A stretch of DNA of 36,767 bases, from positions 1 to 36,767 of the forward strand of contig JBIICI010000019.1 in the NCBI GenBank assembly GCA_044238935.1. Direction: 5' to 3'. This document shows positions 1 to 7,407 of this stretch, piece after piece; within the stretch, counting starts at the first letter, position 1; every line of letters starts with the position of its first letter. The notes beneath the pieces were generated by a model. The model saw nothing but the letters and a program-made list of their open reading frames with translations, did not search any database and was not told the DNA's origin. Source of the DNA: JBIICI01 sp044238935. Lineage in GTDB: Bacteria; Pseudomonadota; Alphaproteobacteria; Micavibrionales; Micavibrionaceae. Made by a program: the position numbers and the translations under genes.

Positions 1-370
1 TCAAACCGCATCTGGCATAGGTGCTTTTGCCCAAGCAGATCACCAGTACGTCGCTGGGGATTTTGAAATATTCAACCGTACGCGCCAAGGCGAAGCTGTT
101 GGGGGGAATCACACAGACATCAGTTTTACGCTCCACAAAACTTTGGCTGGAAAAGTTTTTGGGATCAACCATGGCGTTATCGACATTGGTAAAGATCATA
201 AATTCATCGGCTAAACGCGCATCATAGCCGTATGATGACAGACCATAAGAAATCATGCCTTCGCGCTTTTGGCTTTCGACAAAAGGGGTGATCATGGCAT
301 CTTGTTCGGCGCGGTCGCGAATCCAATGATCAGGCATGATACCGGGCAAATGGTGCGGATTATTCGTCAT
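1..370 (-). CDS. dcd: dCTP deaminase, N-terminal part (cut by the window edge)
   Basis: Deaminates dCTP to dUTP, the usual Gram-negative route to dUMP and thymidylate. Reading the minus strand from the ATG at 370-368 gives 123 residues. They carry the family blocks ISYGLSSYGYDAR (around residues 41-53), a VDPKNF segment, and FKIPSDVLVICLGKSTYARCG at the truncated end, where the conserved KSTYARCG lies. About 60-65 residues with the rest of the active site lie beyond position 1. The start overlaps the end of the 51-residue ORF upstream by 11 nt, so the two are probably cotranscribed and translationally coupled. Bifunctional dCTP deaminase/dUTPase is possible but cannot be judged from this half. 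Confidence 0.93.
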   Translation of the reverse strand, partial: MTNNPHHLPGIMPDHWIRDRAEQDAMITPFVESQKREGMISYGLSSYGYDARLADEFMIFTNVDNAMVDPKNFSSQSFVERKTDVCVIPPNSFALARTVEYFKIPSDVLVICLGKSTYARCGL

Positions 371-515
371 TTTTGCGTCCTTGTTGTTCTTTTGGTTGAT
401 CTTGCTTATTTAATTGCTGCGCCAATTCCTTACGACGGCGTAAATTCGCGCGCAAGGCTTCGGCGCGTTTTTCGGCTTTTCGTTGGTCTGGGGTCTTGTT
501 TGTAATATTTGTCAT
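360..515 (-). CDS. Small charged conserved-type protein upstream of dcd
   Basis: Encodes 51 residues, beginning MTNITNKTPDQRKAEKRAEA and followed by an arginine-rich LRANLRRRKELAQQL helix. It is highly charged with no membrane segment or signal peptide. Short proteins of this RANLRRRK type are common in alphaproteobacterial genomes, but I know no assigned function. Support for its being real comes from the compact, strongly basic helical composition, from lying directly upstream of dcd with an 11-nt overlap in the same direction, and from the absence of another gene between 371 and 647. The Shine-Dalgarno is weak (AAAGA just before the ATG). A nucleic-acid-binding role would be a guess from charge alone. 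Confidence 0.6.
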   Translation of the reverse strand: MTNITNKTPDQRKAEKRAEALRANLRRRKELAQQLNKQDQPKEQQGRKNDE

Positions 516-647
516 TCTTTAAATTTATAGCGACTTCTGAGTCATTGGTCAATATTGGCTTTGGGCTATTCCCCTCTTGCATAGAGAATAAAAATCCATT
601 AACCTTTGATTAATATCTAAAAATCAACTTAATCATCACATATAATC

Positions 648-1070
648 ATGGCGAAAATTTTAATTGCAGAAGACGACATGGCCATGCGCAGGTTTATTTC
701 CATGGCATTACAACGTGCAGGGCATAGCGTATCTGTTGCCGTAGATGGGCTGGATGCGATGGAATATTTAAACGCCCCCGATGGGCATTTATATGATTTA
801 TTGCTGACCGATATTGTCATGCCCGGTATGGATGGGATTGAATTATGCGCCCGCGCCCGTAATTTATTTCCTGATTTAAAAACCATGTTTATCACGGGAT
901 TTTCAGTAATGGCCGTCGAATATACGCATGCATCCCAAGCCCATGAGGAAAATGATTGCGATGATTTTGAAAAAGGGCGGGAGATCATGGCCGAATCAAA
1001 ACTGATTACAAAACCCTTTCATCTAAATGACCTTGTCCAACAAATCGAAGGGCTACTGAACGCGGCTTAA
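648..1070 (+). CDS. CpdR-like single-domain response regulator with an insertion
   Basis: Stand-alone receiver domain of 140 residues. Visible landmarks are the acidic pair D9-D10, the phosphoacceptor D55 in LLLTDIVMPGMDGIEL, T83 in FITGF, and K122 in ITKPF. The sequence most resembles CpdR, which in Caulobacter-type alphaproteobacteria delivers substrates to ClpXP when unphosphorylated. CpdR is about 118-120 residues. The extra length lies between FITGF and TKPF (residues 86-119), a polar, acidic stretch with EENDCDDFEKG. That inserts into the beta4-alpha4-beta5 output face. No hybrid kinase or phosphotransferase gene is adjacent. It is convergent with the MFS gene, with a 4-nt overlap of stop regions. 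Receiver identity is firm; CpdR orthology is an inference. Confidence 0.85.
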   Translation: MAKILIAEDDMAMRRFISMALQRAGHSVSVAVDGLDAMEYLNAPDGHLYDLLLTDIVMPGMDGIELCARARNLFPDLKTMFITGFSVMAVEYTHASQAHEENDCDDFEKGREIMAESKLITKPFHLNDLVQQIEGLLNAA

Positions 1071-2284
1071 GCTGTGTGATAACGCCGCCATTGATACCAC
1101 GCAATCAATGATCCGATCAGACAAAAGCCTGAAACTGTTAACAATCCATACAATACAGCATGCTGTTTATCAATATATTCAAACGCCCCAATCATCAAGG
1201 AAACAGGAATAAAAAGCAGGCTTTTGAAGAAGGATAAGAGGGACAAAATCGTTGCGCGTCGTCGTGAGTCAATTTGCTCATTAATCGCATTGGTTAAAAC
1301 CGGAAAGCCAAAGCCATAAATCGCTGACCCTGATAAAAGCCAAAAGACGCTGGCAGGAACAACCCATAAAGCAGCGAATAGCGTGGTGAGGATCACAGAG
1401 CCACTGCAAAACCATAGCACATTGACATAGTTTATTTTTTTGTTTGCAGAAATTTTTTGATAAAGGGTAAAAATTTGCCCGCTTGCTGCCCCCAATATAT
1501 ATCCAAGACACATCAAAATCCCGTATAAGGATACATCAAGTTTTACCATCTCATAATACGGGGTTTGCAACCAGTAAATCAGTTTTGTTGATCCAAAAAT
1601 AATACTACCCCACAGCAAAAATGACCCCACGATTTTATGTTCAAAACACGCAAATTTTGCAGTCTGATACATATCTTGCAGCGGTGGAAACTCCGATTTC
1701 TTGTTGTGCCGATGGGGCTCTTTCATAAAAAACGCACAAATAGCCGCCCCAAATAGGGTTATACAACATAAGATAAAAGGCAGATAGGGCGAAATTTTAT
1801 AACAAAAACCCCCAATAACAAGGGACACAGCCCCCGAAATTAACGACCAAGAATGTCTTTGTGTTTCGTGATGGGCGGATCGATGCTGTTGATTGCGTTC
1901 ATACAAATGATCATACAGCAAAGATTGCAGCGTGCCTGAAAAAAAACTAACCCCCAATCCCCAAATCGTTTGCGCCAGCGCAATCATCCAGAAATTTTTT
2001 GCATTGATGGTGATCATAATCGCAACAATGATGAACAAAGGTGATAAAAACAAAACATTCCGCCGTTTCCAAACATCCGAAAGCCAGCCGCTAGGGACTT
2101 CAAAAATAACAAGCGCGACGGAGAAAATGGCTTCTGACCAGAATAATTCTGAAAAGCCAAATCCTAAAATATCCTTGTAAAATGGGAAAAGCACAGGGAC
2201 AAGAAAAATCGCTGTCATCAATATCGAATAAAGATGGATACTCAAAAGATTGCCATCACGTCCGAAACTTATCGATTTTATCAC
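1067..2284 (-). CDS. Major facilitator superfamily transporter
   Basis: Polytopic inner-membrane protein of 405 residues with about 12 hydrophobic segments. An MFS motif-A-like loop after the second segment reads PSGWLSDVWKRR. A charged central linker around residues 190-205 (KEPHRHNKK) separates the two six-helix halves, and a weaker motif-A echo, EQIDSRRRA, appears in the second half. The substrate cannot be inferred. The start is a GTG at 2284, only 3 nt after the DUF484 stop, with AGGGGT as Shine-Dalgarno, so it is the last gene of an fsa - DUF484 - MFS operon. The association with DUF484 is not one I know as conserved. Confidence 0.85.
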   Translation of the reverse strand: MIKSISFGRDGNLLSIHLYSILMTAIFLVPVLFPFYKDILGFGFSELFWSEAIFSVALVIFEVPSGWLSDVWKRRNVLFLSPLFIIVAIMITINAKNFWMIALAQTIWGLGVSFFSGTLQSLLYDHLYERNQQHRSAHHETQRHSWSLISGAVSLVIGGFCYKISPYLPFILCCITLFGAAICAFFMKEPHRHNKKSEFPPLQDMYQTAKFACFEHKIVGSFLLWGSIIFGSTKLIYWLQTPYYEMVKLDVSLYGILMCLGYILGAASGQIFTLYQKISANKKINYVNVLWFCSGSVILTTLFAALWVVPASVFWLLSGSAIYGFGFPVLTNAINEQIDSRRRATILSLLSFFKSLLFIPVSLMIGAFEYIDKQHAVLYGLLTVSGFCLIGSLIAWYQWRRYHTA

Positions 2285-2287
2285 CGC

Positions 2288-2971
2288 TTACCCCTGCCGT
2301 AACCACAGATGAAAGCAACGCTCAATCACACTGCACATAAATTGCAGTTGATCCGTGGGTTGATCGGGGTTAAATAAATTTGGGTCGCGTGATCCCAACG
2401 CCAGCATCACTTTGGGGGATTCGTTGGCAACGAATAATCGGCACAAAGCCTGTGACTTCACCAAACCGCTTGCGCCACCATAAAGGGCTTCTAAACCACG
2501 GATATTAGATTCCAGCATAATCGCATTTTTGCGCATGACGTTATCGATTGACCCTGAGGTCACTAAGCGCACGCCATTTAAGAAAATATGCGGCACGACG
2601 CCGTCTTCGGCCTCCACCACAATCGCGGCGACATCAATCAATAAAATGGCAGGAAAATCCGTAACAATGATGCGAATAAATTCCTCAAAACTGGGGGCTT
2701 CTAGTAATAACAACACAGCGCGTTGAATGCGGGCGTGATTATTCATATTCTCCCGACTATTCTCAATAATTTGCCGCGCGGATTCAATGATTTTATCGCG
2801 ATCCGTCCTTAGGCGTTTCATCATATAATGCTGAAAATCCGCTAATTTCCGCCCCTTATTTTCCGCAGGCGGCAACAACAGATCATAAGCCTGCGGATAT
2901 TGCGTCAAAAAATCAGGATTATCCTTTAGCCATTGCAGGACATCTGATCCTTTTAGGATATTGTTGGTCAT
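2288..2971 (-). CDS. DUF484 family protein
   Basis: Cytoplasmic protein of 227 residues. The N-terminus has the family's helical region (LKGSDVLQWLKDNPDFLTQYP, here residues 5-25), followed by a basic helix MMKRLRTDRDKIIESARQII. The second half is a GAF-like domain containing VAAIVVEAEDG and LALGSRDPNLFNPD. DUF484 often sits beside xerC or Fsa-type transaldolase genes in proteobacteria; its biochemical role is unresolved. I chose the ATG at 2971 because it forms an ATGA overlap with the stop of the upstream transaldolase gene. An in-frame ATG at 2998 would add nine residues and overlap further. No xerC follows; an MFS gene takes its place. Confidence 0.88.
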   Translation of the reverse strand: MTNNILKGSDVLQWLKDNPDFLTQYPQAYDLLLPPAENKGRKLADFQHYMMKRLRTDRDKIIESARQIIENSRENMNNHARIQRAVLLLLEAPSFEEFIRIIVTDFPAILLIDVAAIVVEAEDGVVPHIFLNGVRLVTSGSIDNVMRKNAIMLESNIRGLEALYGGASGLVKSQALCRLFVANESPKVMLALGSRDPNLFNPDQPTDQLQFMCSVIERCFHLWLRQG

Positions 2972-3624
2972 AGAATACTCTGCCCCGTTTTCGCCCAATC
3001 AGCGACAAACGCCTCAAGACCTTTATCGGTGAGGGGGTGATGATAGAGTTTTTTAATAACATCTGCAGGGCATGTTACAACATCCGCACCTAATTTTGCC
3101 GAATCAATAATATGCTGGGGGTGACGAATCGAGGCCACCAAGATTTCAGTATCAAACATGGGGTAATTATTATAAATATCGACAATTTCGGCAATCAAGC
3201 TCATGCCATCGCTGCCAATATCATCCAAACGCCCAACGAAGGGAGATATAAACGCCGCACCTGCTTTGGCGGCTAAAATCGCCTGTGCTGGGGAAAAACA
3301 TAGGGTGACATTGACCATTGTGCCTTCATCAGAGATTTCCTTACAGACCTTTAAACCCGCTGGGGTTAAGGGCACTTTGACGGCGACATGATCCGCAATC
3401 GATCTTAATTTATGGGCTTCTTTAATCATCGTTTCATAATCCGTGGCGGCGACTTCGGCACTGACAGGACCATCAACGATGCCACAAATTTCCTCAATCA
3501 ATTTCAAAAAGTTTTTGCCGCTTTTGGCAATCAGGGATGGATTTGTGGTCACGCCATCCAACAATCCTGTGGCGGCTAAATCTTTGATCTCAGTAATATC
3601 AGCGGTATCAACGAAAAATTTCAT
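2968..3624 (-). CDS. fsa: Fsa/TalC-type transaldolase (fructose-6-phosphate aldolase family)
   Basis: Small transaldolase-family TIM barrel of 218 residues, the usual size for the short MipB/TalC/Fsa group. Visible motifs are the N-terminal MKFFVDTAD, the DGVTTNPSLI loop (residues 23-32), the Schiff-base lysine K83 in VAVKVPLT, NVTLCFSPAQA and the phosphate-binding SPFVGRLDD. It would interconvert sedoheptulose-7-phosphate plus glyceraldehyde-3-phosphate with erythrose-4-phosphate plus fructose-6-phosphate, or cleave fructose-6-phosphate; sequence alone does not separate these activities. It is the first gene of a leftward operon and its TGA overlaps the DUF484 ATG. Its promoter must lie in the divergent gap at 3625-3789 shared with the Rrf2 gene. 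Confidence 0.92.
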   Translation of the reverse strand: MKFFVDTADITEIKDLAATGLLDGVTTNPSLIAKSGKNFLKLIEEICGIVDGPVSAEVAATDYETMIKEAHKLRSIADHVAVKVPLTPAGLKVCKEISDEGTMVNVTLCFSPAQAILAAKAGAAFISPFVGRLDDIGSDGMSLIAEIVDIYNNYPMFDTEILVASIRHPQHIIDSAKLGADVVTCPADVIKKLYHHPLTDKGLEAFVADWAKTGQSIL

Positions 3625-3729
3625 GGCAAAGGCTTTCTGATGTTAGACAAAAAATGGTTTCATTTATTCGTGCATGAATATAGGGGGCTTTTCAAGTAAT
3701 TTTTACAGAAATTTCCTTATTAAAATCTC

Positions 3730-3760
3730 TTGCAATTTATTTTAAAATCCCCCATATGAA
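3730..3760 (+). promoter_or_regulatory. Candidate promoter of the Rrf2-suf transcript
   Basis: TTGCAA at 3730-3735 and TATGAA at 3755-3760 are separated by 19 nt, slightly longer than ideal. The putative start point falls inside the 25-nt IscR-like site that follows, about 20 nt before the Rrf2 start codon. The call rests on position and partial consensus only. Confidence 0.3.
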
Positions 3761-3784
3761 TAGAGTACTAAATAGGTTCTGTAT
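3760..3784 (+). promoter_or_regulatory. IscR-type-1-like operator in front of the Rrf2/suf regulator gene
   Basis: A 25-nt element beginning ATAGAGTACTAAAT and ending CTGTAT. It matches 17 of 25 positions of the E. coli IscR type 1 consensus as I remember it. It also matches 17 of 25 positions of the element at 6609-6633 upstream of sufC. Shared positions are ATAG (1-4), G6, ACTA (8-11), AT (13-14), GT (17-18), TG (21-22) and AT (24-25). It ends 5 nt before the start codon, which suits autorepression by the Rrf2 protein encoded downstream. This is inferred from pattern and position. Confidence 0.4.
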
Positions 3785-3789
3785 AAAAT

Positions 3790-4275
3790 ATGTTAAAAAT
3801 AGGAAAATTAACCGATTACGCCATTGTGTGCCTGTATCATCTAAATAATGCAGGGGATCACGCCTGCTTAAACGCGCAATGCTTATCCGATAAATCCAAG
3901 ATTCCCATGCCCACGGTTGCCAAAGTGCTAAAGATCATGGGCAAAGGCGGATTGATTAAATCGGTGCGTGGTATTCATGGCGGATACGCCCTCACGCGTC
4001 CTGTGCAACAGATCACCATCTTAGAAATACTGGATATTATGGAAGGAAAAGTCGCCCTAACCGATTGCGTGGACGGCGTACAAAACCCCTGTATTGCAAA
4101 GAAAAACTGTCCTTTATCAGGGCGATGGGATGTGGTGAATAAATCTGTGCGCAAAGCCTTGCATTCTGTTACCCTACACGATATGTTCGCGGTAAAATGT
4201 GCCATACAGGATGCCCCTGTGCGCTATAGCGCAATTGCGGATATAAAACGGCTTTATGATATTGCGGATACTTAA
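3790..4275 (+). CDS. Rrf2-family Fe-S cluster-sensing regulator of the suf operon
   Basis: Transcription factor of 161 residues. The winged-helix N-terminus starts with the family pattern LKIGKLTDYAIVCLYHL, has the recognition helix around MPTVAKVLKIMGKGGLI (40-56), and the wing with SVRGIHGGYALTRP (58-71). Three cysteines, C93, C101 and C107, in the DCVD...NPC....NC arrangement are the cluster ligands typical of IscR and of the SUF-system Rrf2 regulators (TIGR02944-like). The stop is 5 nt before sufB, so it is the first gene of the suf operon. IscR-like operator candidates occur in front of this gene and of sufC. It most likely senses Fe-S status and represses suf expression. I call it IscR/SufR-like without choosing a symbol. 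Confidence 0.9.
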   Translation: MLKIGKLTDYAIVCLYHLNNAGDHACLNAQCLSDKSKIPMPTVAKVLKIMGKGGLIKSVRGIHGGYALTRPVQQITILEILDIMEGKVALTDCVDGVQNPCIAKKNCPLSGRWDVVNKSVRKALHSVTLHDMFAVKCAIQDAPVRYSAIADIKRLYDIADT

Positions 4276-4280
4276 AAACA

Positions 4281-5756
4281 ATGAATGCGTTACAAATGAA
4301 CAATACACAAATTGATAGTGACACCATCGAAACCGTCCAAGCCCTCGAAAAATACAGCGCAGGGTTTGTCACCGATATTGAATCCGACAAAGCCCCCAAG
4401 GGTTTAAGTGAGGATATTGTTCGCTTTATTTCTGCCAAGAAAAATGAACCTGAATGGCTGTTGGAATGGCGTTTGAATGCCTATCGCCACTGGTTGAAAA
4501 TGCCTGAACCTGAATGGTCAAAGGTCAAATTTCCGCCGATTGATTACCAAGATTCCTATTATTACGCCGCCCCCAAATCCATGGCGGATCGCCCAAAATC
4601 TTTGGATGATGTTGATCCCAAACTGTTGGAAACCTATGAAAAATTGGGCATCCCTTTGCGTGAGCGTGCGGCATTAGCAGGGGTTGCGGTGGATGTGGTT
4701 TTTGATTCTGTATCTGTTGCCACAACATTTAAGGAAAAATTGCACGAGGTTGGGATTATTTTTTGCTCCATCAGTGAGGCGGTGCAAAATCACCCTGATC
4801 TTGTAAAACAATATCTGGGATCAGTTGTCCCCTATCATGATAATAAACATGCCTGCTTAAATTCAGCTGTCTTTACTGATGGATCATTTGTATATATCCC
4901 CAAAGGCGTGCGCTGCCCGATGGAATTATCCACTTATTTCCGCATCAATGAATTAAACACAGGGCAGTTTGAGCGCACCTTGATTATCGCGGATGACGAT
5001 TCCTTTGTATCCTACCTTGAGGGCTGTACCGCTCCGATGCGTGACGAAAACCAACTGCATGCCGCCATTGTGGAATTGGTGGCGCATGACCGTGCGGAGA
5101 TCAAATATTCCACCGTCCAAAACTGGTATCCGGGCGATGAAAACGGCGTGGGCGGCGTATATAATTTCGTCACCAAGCGCGGCCTGTGCGCAGGCTATAA
5201 ATCCAAAATTTCATGGACACAGGTCGAAACAGGATCGGCGATTACTTGGAAATATCCATCATGTATCCTAAAAGGCGATGAATCGGTAGGCGAATTTTAT
5301 TCCGTGGCGATTACCAACCATCACCAACAAGCCGACACAGGCACAAAAATGATCCATATCGGGGAGCGCACCACCAGCCGCATTATCGCCAAGGGCATCA
5401 GCGCAGGGCAATCAGACAGCACCTATCGCGGTTTAGTCAAAATCATGCCCTCTGCTAAGGGCGCACGCAATTTCACACAATGCGACAGCTTATTGATTGG
5501 CAATAGCTGTGGCGCCCATACCGTGCCCTATATCGAAAGCAAAAATGCAGACGCGATTTTAGAGCATGAGGCCACAACATCCAAAATATCCGACGATCAA
5601 CTGTTCTATTGCCGCCAGCGCGGCATGGATACGGAAACCGCTTTGGGCTTAATCGTCAACGGATTTTGCCGCGATGTCATGCAAAAACTGCCGATGGAAT
5701 TTGCCGTCGAAGCCCAAAAGCTGATTGCGATTAGTTTAGAAGGCAGTGTGGGGTAG
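4281..5756 (+). CDS. sufB: Fe-S cluster assembly scaffold protein SufB
   Basis: Subunit of the SufBC2D scaffold on which Fe-S clusters are built from SufS-derived sulfur. At 491 residues it has normal length. Recognisable blocks include EKYSAGFVTDIESDKAPKGL near the N-terminus, EPEWLLEWRLNAYRHWL, YIPKGVRCPMELSTYFRIN, and the C-terminal core SCGAHTVPYIES, followed by ATTSKISDDQLFYCRQRGMD with the cysteine implicated in sulfur transfer. The ATG at 4281 lies 5 nt after the regulator stop without a clear Shine-Dalgarno, suggesting coupling; ATG 4296 is a possible alternative. The next gene is not sufC but an oppositely oriented ORF ending 29 nt downstream, so sufB is physically separated from sufC by about 0.9 kb. 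Confidence 0.97.
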   Translation: MNALQMNNTQIDSDTIETVQALEKYSAGFVTDIESDKAPKGLSEDIVRFISAKKNEPEWLLEWRLNAYRHWLKMPEPEWSKVKFPPIDYQDSYYYAAPKSMADRPKSLDDVDPKLLETYEKLGIPLRERAALAGVAVDVVFDSVSVATTFKEKLHEVGIIFCSISEAVQNHPDLVKQYLGSVVPYHDNKHACLNSAVFTDGSFVYIPKGVRCPMELSTYFRINELNTGQFERTLIIADDDSFVSYLEGCTAPMRDENQLHAAIVELVAHDRAEIKYSTVQNWYPGDENGVGGVYNFVTKRGLCAGYKSKISWTQVETGSAITWKYPSCILKGDESVGEFYSVAITNHHQQADTGTKMIHIGERTTSRIIAKGISAGQSDSTYRGLVKIMPSAKGARNFTQCDSLLIGNSCGAHTVPYIESKNADAILEHEATTSKISDDQLFYCRQRGMDTETALGLIVNGFCRDVMQKLPMEFAVEAQKLIAISLEGSVG

Positions 5757-5765
5757 AACTAAAAA

Positions 5766-5793
5766 GATTTTAAAAGGGATTAACCTTAAAATC
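5766..5793. terminator. Weak hairpin between sufB and the antisense gene
   Basis: GATTTT at 5766-5771 pairs with AAAATC at 5788-5793, with an inner AAGG/CCTT pairing and a two-base bulge. It lies between the convergent ends of sufB and the 229-residue ORF, and includes the latter's stop codon. A short T-run follows at 5798-5802 on the plus strand. It could terminate the sufB transcript, but the stem is AT-rich and imperfect. Confidence 0.3.
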
Positions 5794-6475
5794 CAAGCTT
5801 TTTATTCAGCTCAATATTTTTCTTTGTTTCTTTCTGTTCCAACTCCCTTTGTTTTTTCGCTTGCAATTCCGCCACAACGGGAGGTGATTTCATCACACTA
5901 CCTGCAATATTACATAATGTTTTACCAGGATTTTTGTGCATAAAATAAGAACCTTTGTCGATCTCGGGCTGTTGATCAACATCATTCATCATTCTTTGAA
6001 CTTCTTGGCTGAATGAAATTCTAAGGGTTTCGCGCGTTTTGAGTGTACCATCAAATAGCGATCCGATGTTCTCCATACACTCTTCTTTTTGAGAATATTG
6101 ATTATCTATTCTGAAAGCCTCTATTAACTCCTTCTTAAGAGGTTGGCCTTCTACGCGTTGGGCGCTTAGGATAGGAGTTGTGATGACCTGATGAATACGA
6201 TCAGCATACTGAGAATAATCTGGCATATCAAAAAAACCAAATGAACAAAAACTTAGACACGAACCTAGACCAAAGCCGAGGACCGAATATACACTTGCAC
6301 TAATTAATCCTTTTTTTAAGCCAAAAACACCCGTTTTGTTCTCCTCTTCCGTTCCACCGCAAACAAAACCTATAAGTCCTACCAGACATGCCCCGTCCAC
6401 ACCCAATGTTTTAGAACCCACCACTCCCAATTGCAGAGCATTGAAGGTTTCTGGTGTTATGGTGTCGATTGGCAT
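5786..6475 (-). CDS. Unknown membrane-anchored protein inserted antisense within the suf cluster
   Basis: A protein of 229 residues that I do not recognise. Two glycine-rich hydrophobic segments lie at about residues 24-41 (DGACLVGLIGFVCGG) and 57-82 (LISASVYSVLGFGLGSC), joined by a short polar loop EEENKTG, so a membrane hairpin is likely. The rest is soluble, charged and helical, ending in a lysine/glutamate-rich coiled-coil-like tail (ELQAKKQRELEQKETKKN). The gene lies opposite to sufB and sufC, with the Shine-Dalgarno AAGGA before its ATG and its own TTGACA/TATATT promoter. Base composition is more AT-rich than the flanking suf genes. It resembles the small proteins at 11925-12591 only in having glycine-rich hydrophobic hairpins; sequence relatedness is not demonstrable by eye. 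Confidence 0.75.
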   Translation of the reverse strand: MPIDTITPETFNALQLGVVGSKTLGVDGACLVGLIGFVCGGTEEENKTGVFGLKKGLISASVYSVLGFGLGSCLSFCSFGFFDMPDYSQYADRIHQVITTPILSAQRVEGQPLKKELIEAFRIDNQYSQKEECMENIGSLFDGTLKTRETLRISFSQEVQRMMNDVDQQPEIDKGSYFMHKNPGKTLCNIAGSVMKSPPVVAELQAKKQRELEQKETKKNIELNKKLGF

Positions 6476-6543
6476 TTCTTAAAATCCTTCCATGTTTTTT
6501 TATATAATAGAACAAAATTACTGTTTTTATTTAAATTGCTTTA

Positions 6544-6572
6544 AATATAGATTAATAAAAACAATATGTCAA
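6544..6572 (-). promoter_or_regulatory. Near-consensus promoter of the antisense gene
   Basis: On the minus strand, TTGACA (6572-6567) is followed after exactly 17 nt by TATATT (6549-6544). The expected start point is about 60 nt upstream of the ATG at 6475. The flanking DNA is very AT-rich. This is one of the best sigma70-type promoter matches in the window. Confidence 0.6.
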
Positions 6573-6594
6573 TATATTTTATCTTTATTTTACC

Positions 6595-6623
6595 TTGCCG
6601 AAATTTAAATAGCGGACTATATT
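6595..6623 (+). promoter_or_regulatory. Promoter dedicated to sufCDST
   Basis: TTGCCG at 6595-6600 and TATATT at 6618-6623 with a 17-nt spacer, giving an expected start around 6630 and a leader of about 28 nt containing AAGGA before the sufC ATG. It would allow sufC and the genes after it to be expressed despite the oppositely oriented gene separating them from sufB. The -10 is overlapped by the IscR-like site at 6609-6633. Confidence 0.55.
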
Positions 6624-6633
6624 CGTCTTGAAT
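6609..6633 (+). promoter_or_regulatory. IscR-type-1-like operator overlapping the sufC promoter
   Basis: A 25-nt element beginning ATAGCGGACTATAT and ending CTTGAAT. It agrees with 20 of 25 positions of the E. coli IscR type 1 consensus as I recall it, and with 17 of 25 positions of the element before the Rrf2 gene. It covers the -10 hexamer, which suits repression by exclusion of RNA polymerase. It lies 24 nt before the sufC start codon. The consensus is from memory and no score was computed. Confidence 0.5.
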
Positions 6634-6657
6634 ACAAAGTGATATTAAGGAAAACAC

Positions 6658-7407
6658 ATGATTACCATTAAAAACCTACATGCACGCATTGGCGATAAAG
6701 AGATTTTAAAAGGCATTAACCTGAATATTAAAATGGGTGAAGTGCATGCGGTTATGGGCCCGAATGGCGCGGGGAAATCGACCTTGTCTTATGTGCTATC
6801 AGGGCGTGAAGGCTATGAGATTACGGAGGGCGAAGTCCTGTTGAATGGTGAGAATTTGCTGGAGATGGAACCCGAAGACCGCGCCGCAGCAGGGTTATTT
6901 TTGGCATTTCAGTATCCCGTGGAAATTCCGGGGGTGAATATGACGACCTTCCTTAAAACAGCCATTAACGCAGTGCGCAAAAAACGCGGTCAAGAGGAAT
7001 TAGATGCGCTGGGGTTTTTAAAATTGATGAAAGCCAAATGCGCGGAATTAGGCATTGCCGATGATATGCTAAAACGCCCCGTCAATGTGGGCTTTTCAGG
7101 TGGGGAAAAAAAGCGCAATGAAGCCCTGCAGATGGCGATGCTGGAGCCGTCTTTTATGGTACTCGATGAAACAGACAGCGGGCTTGATATTGACTCCCTA
7201 AAAATCGTGGCAGATAGTGTGAATGCGCTGCGCGCCCCAGATCGGTCATTTTTGGTGATTACGCATTATCAACGCTTGCTGGATTATATCGTGCCTGATT
7301 ATGTGCATATTTTGGCAGATGGAAAAATCGTCAAATCAGGCGATGCATCCTTAGCCAAGAGCTTAGAAGATCATGGTTATAAACATATCATAGGAAACGC
7401 CGCCTAA
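6658..7407 (+). CDS. sufC: Fe-S cluster assembly ATPase SufC
   Basis: ABC-type ATPase of 249 residues that drives conformational change in the SufBC2D complex. Walker A GPNGAGKST is at residues 34-42, the Q-loop in LAFQYPVEIPGV near 80, the ABC signature FSGGEKKRNE near 150, Walker B FMVLDETDSGLDID near 170, and the H-loop in VITHYQRLLDYIVPD near 200. KKR after the signature and the ETDSGLDID form are characteristic of SufC rather than transport ATPases. It has AAGGA as Shine-Dalgarno, and its TAA overlaps the sufD ATG by one base (TAATG). It is the first gene downstream of the inserted antisense gene and has a promoter and operator-like site of its own. Confidence 0.97.
   Translation: MITIKNLHARIGDKEILKGINLNIKMGEVHAVMGPNGAGKSTLSYVLSGREGYEITEGEVLLNGENLLEMEPEDRAAAGLFLAFQYPVEIPGVNMTTFLKTAINAVRKKRGQEELDALGFLKLMKAKCAELGIADDMLKRPVNVGFSGGEKKRNEALQMAMLEPSFMVLDETDSGLDIDSLKIVADSVNALRAPDRSFLVITHYQRLLDYIVPDYVHILADGKIVKSGDASLAKSLEDHGYKHIIGNAA

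Noticed and set aside
269..505. Plus-strand ORF of 78 codons over dcd and the small upstream ORF
   Set aside because: It is the antisense shadow of dcd and the 51-residue gene, whose minus-strand products match known families or show coupled starts.
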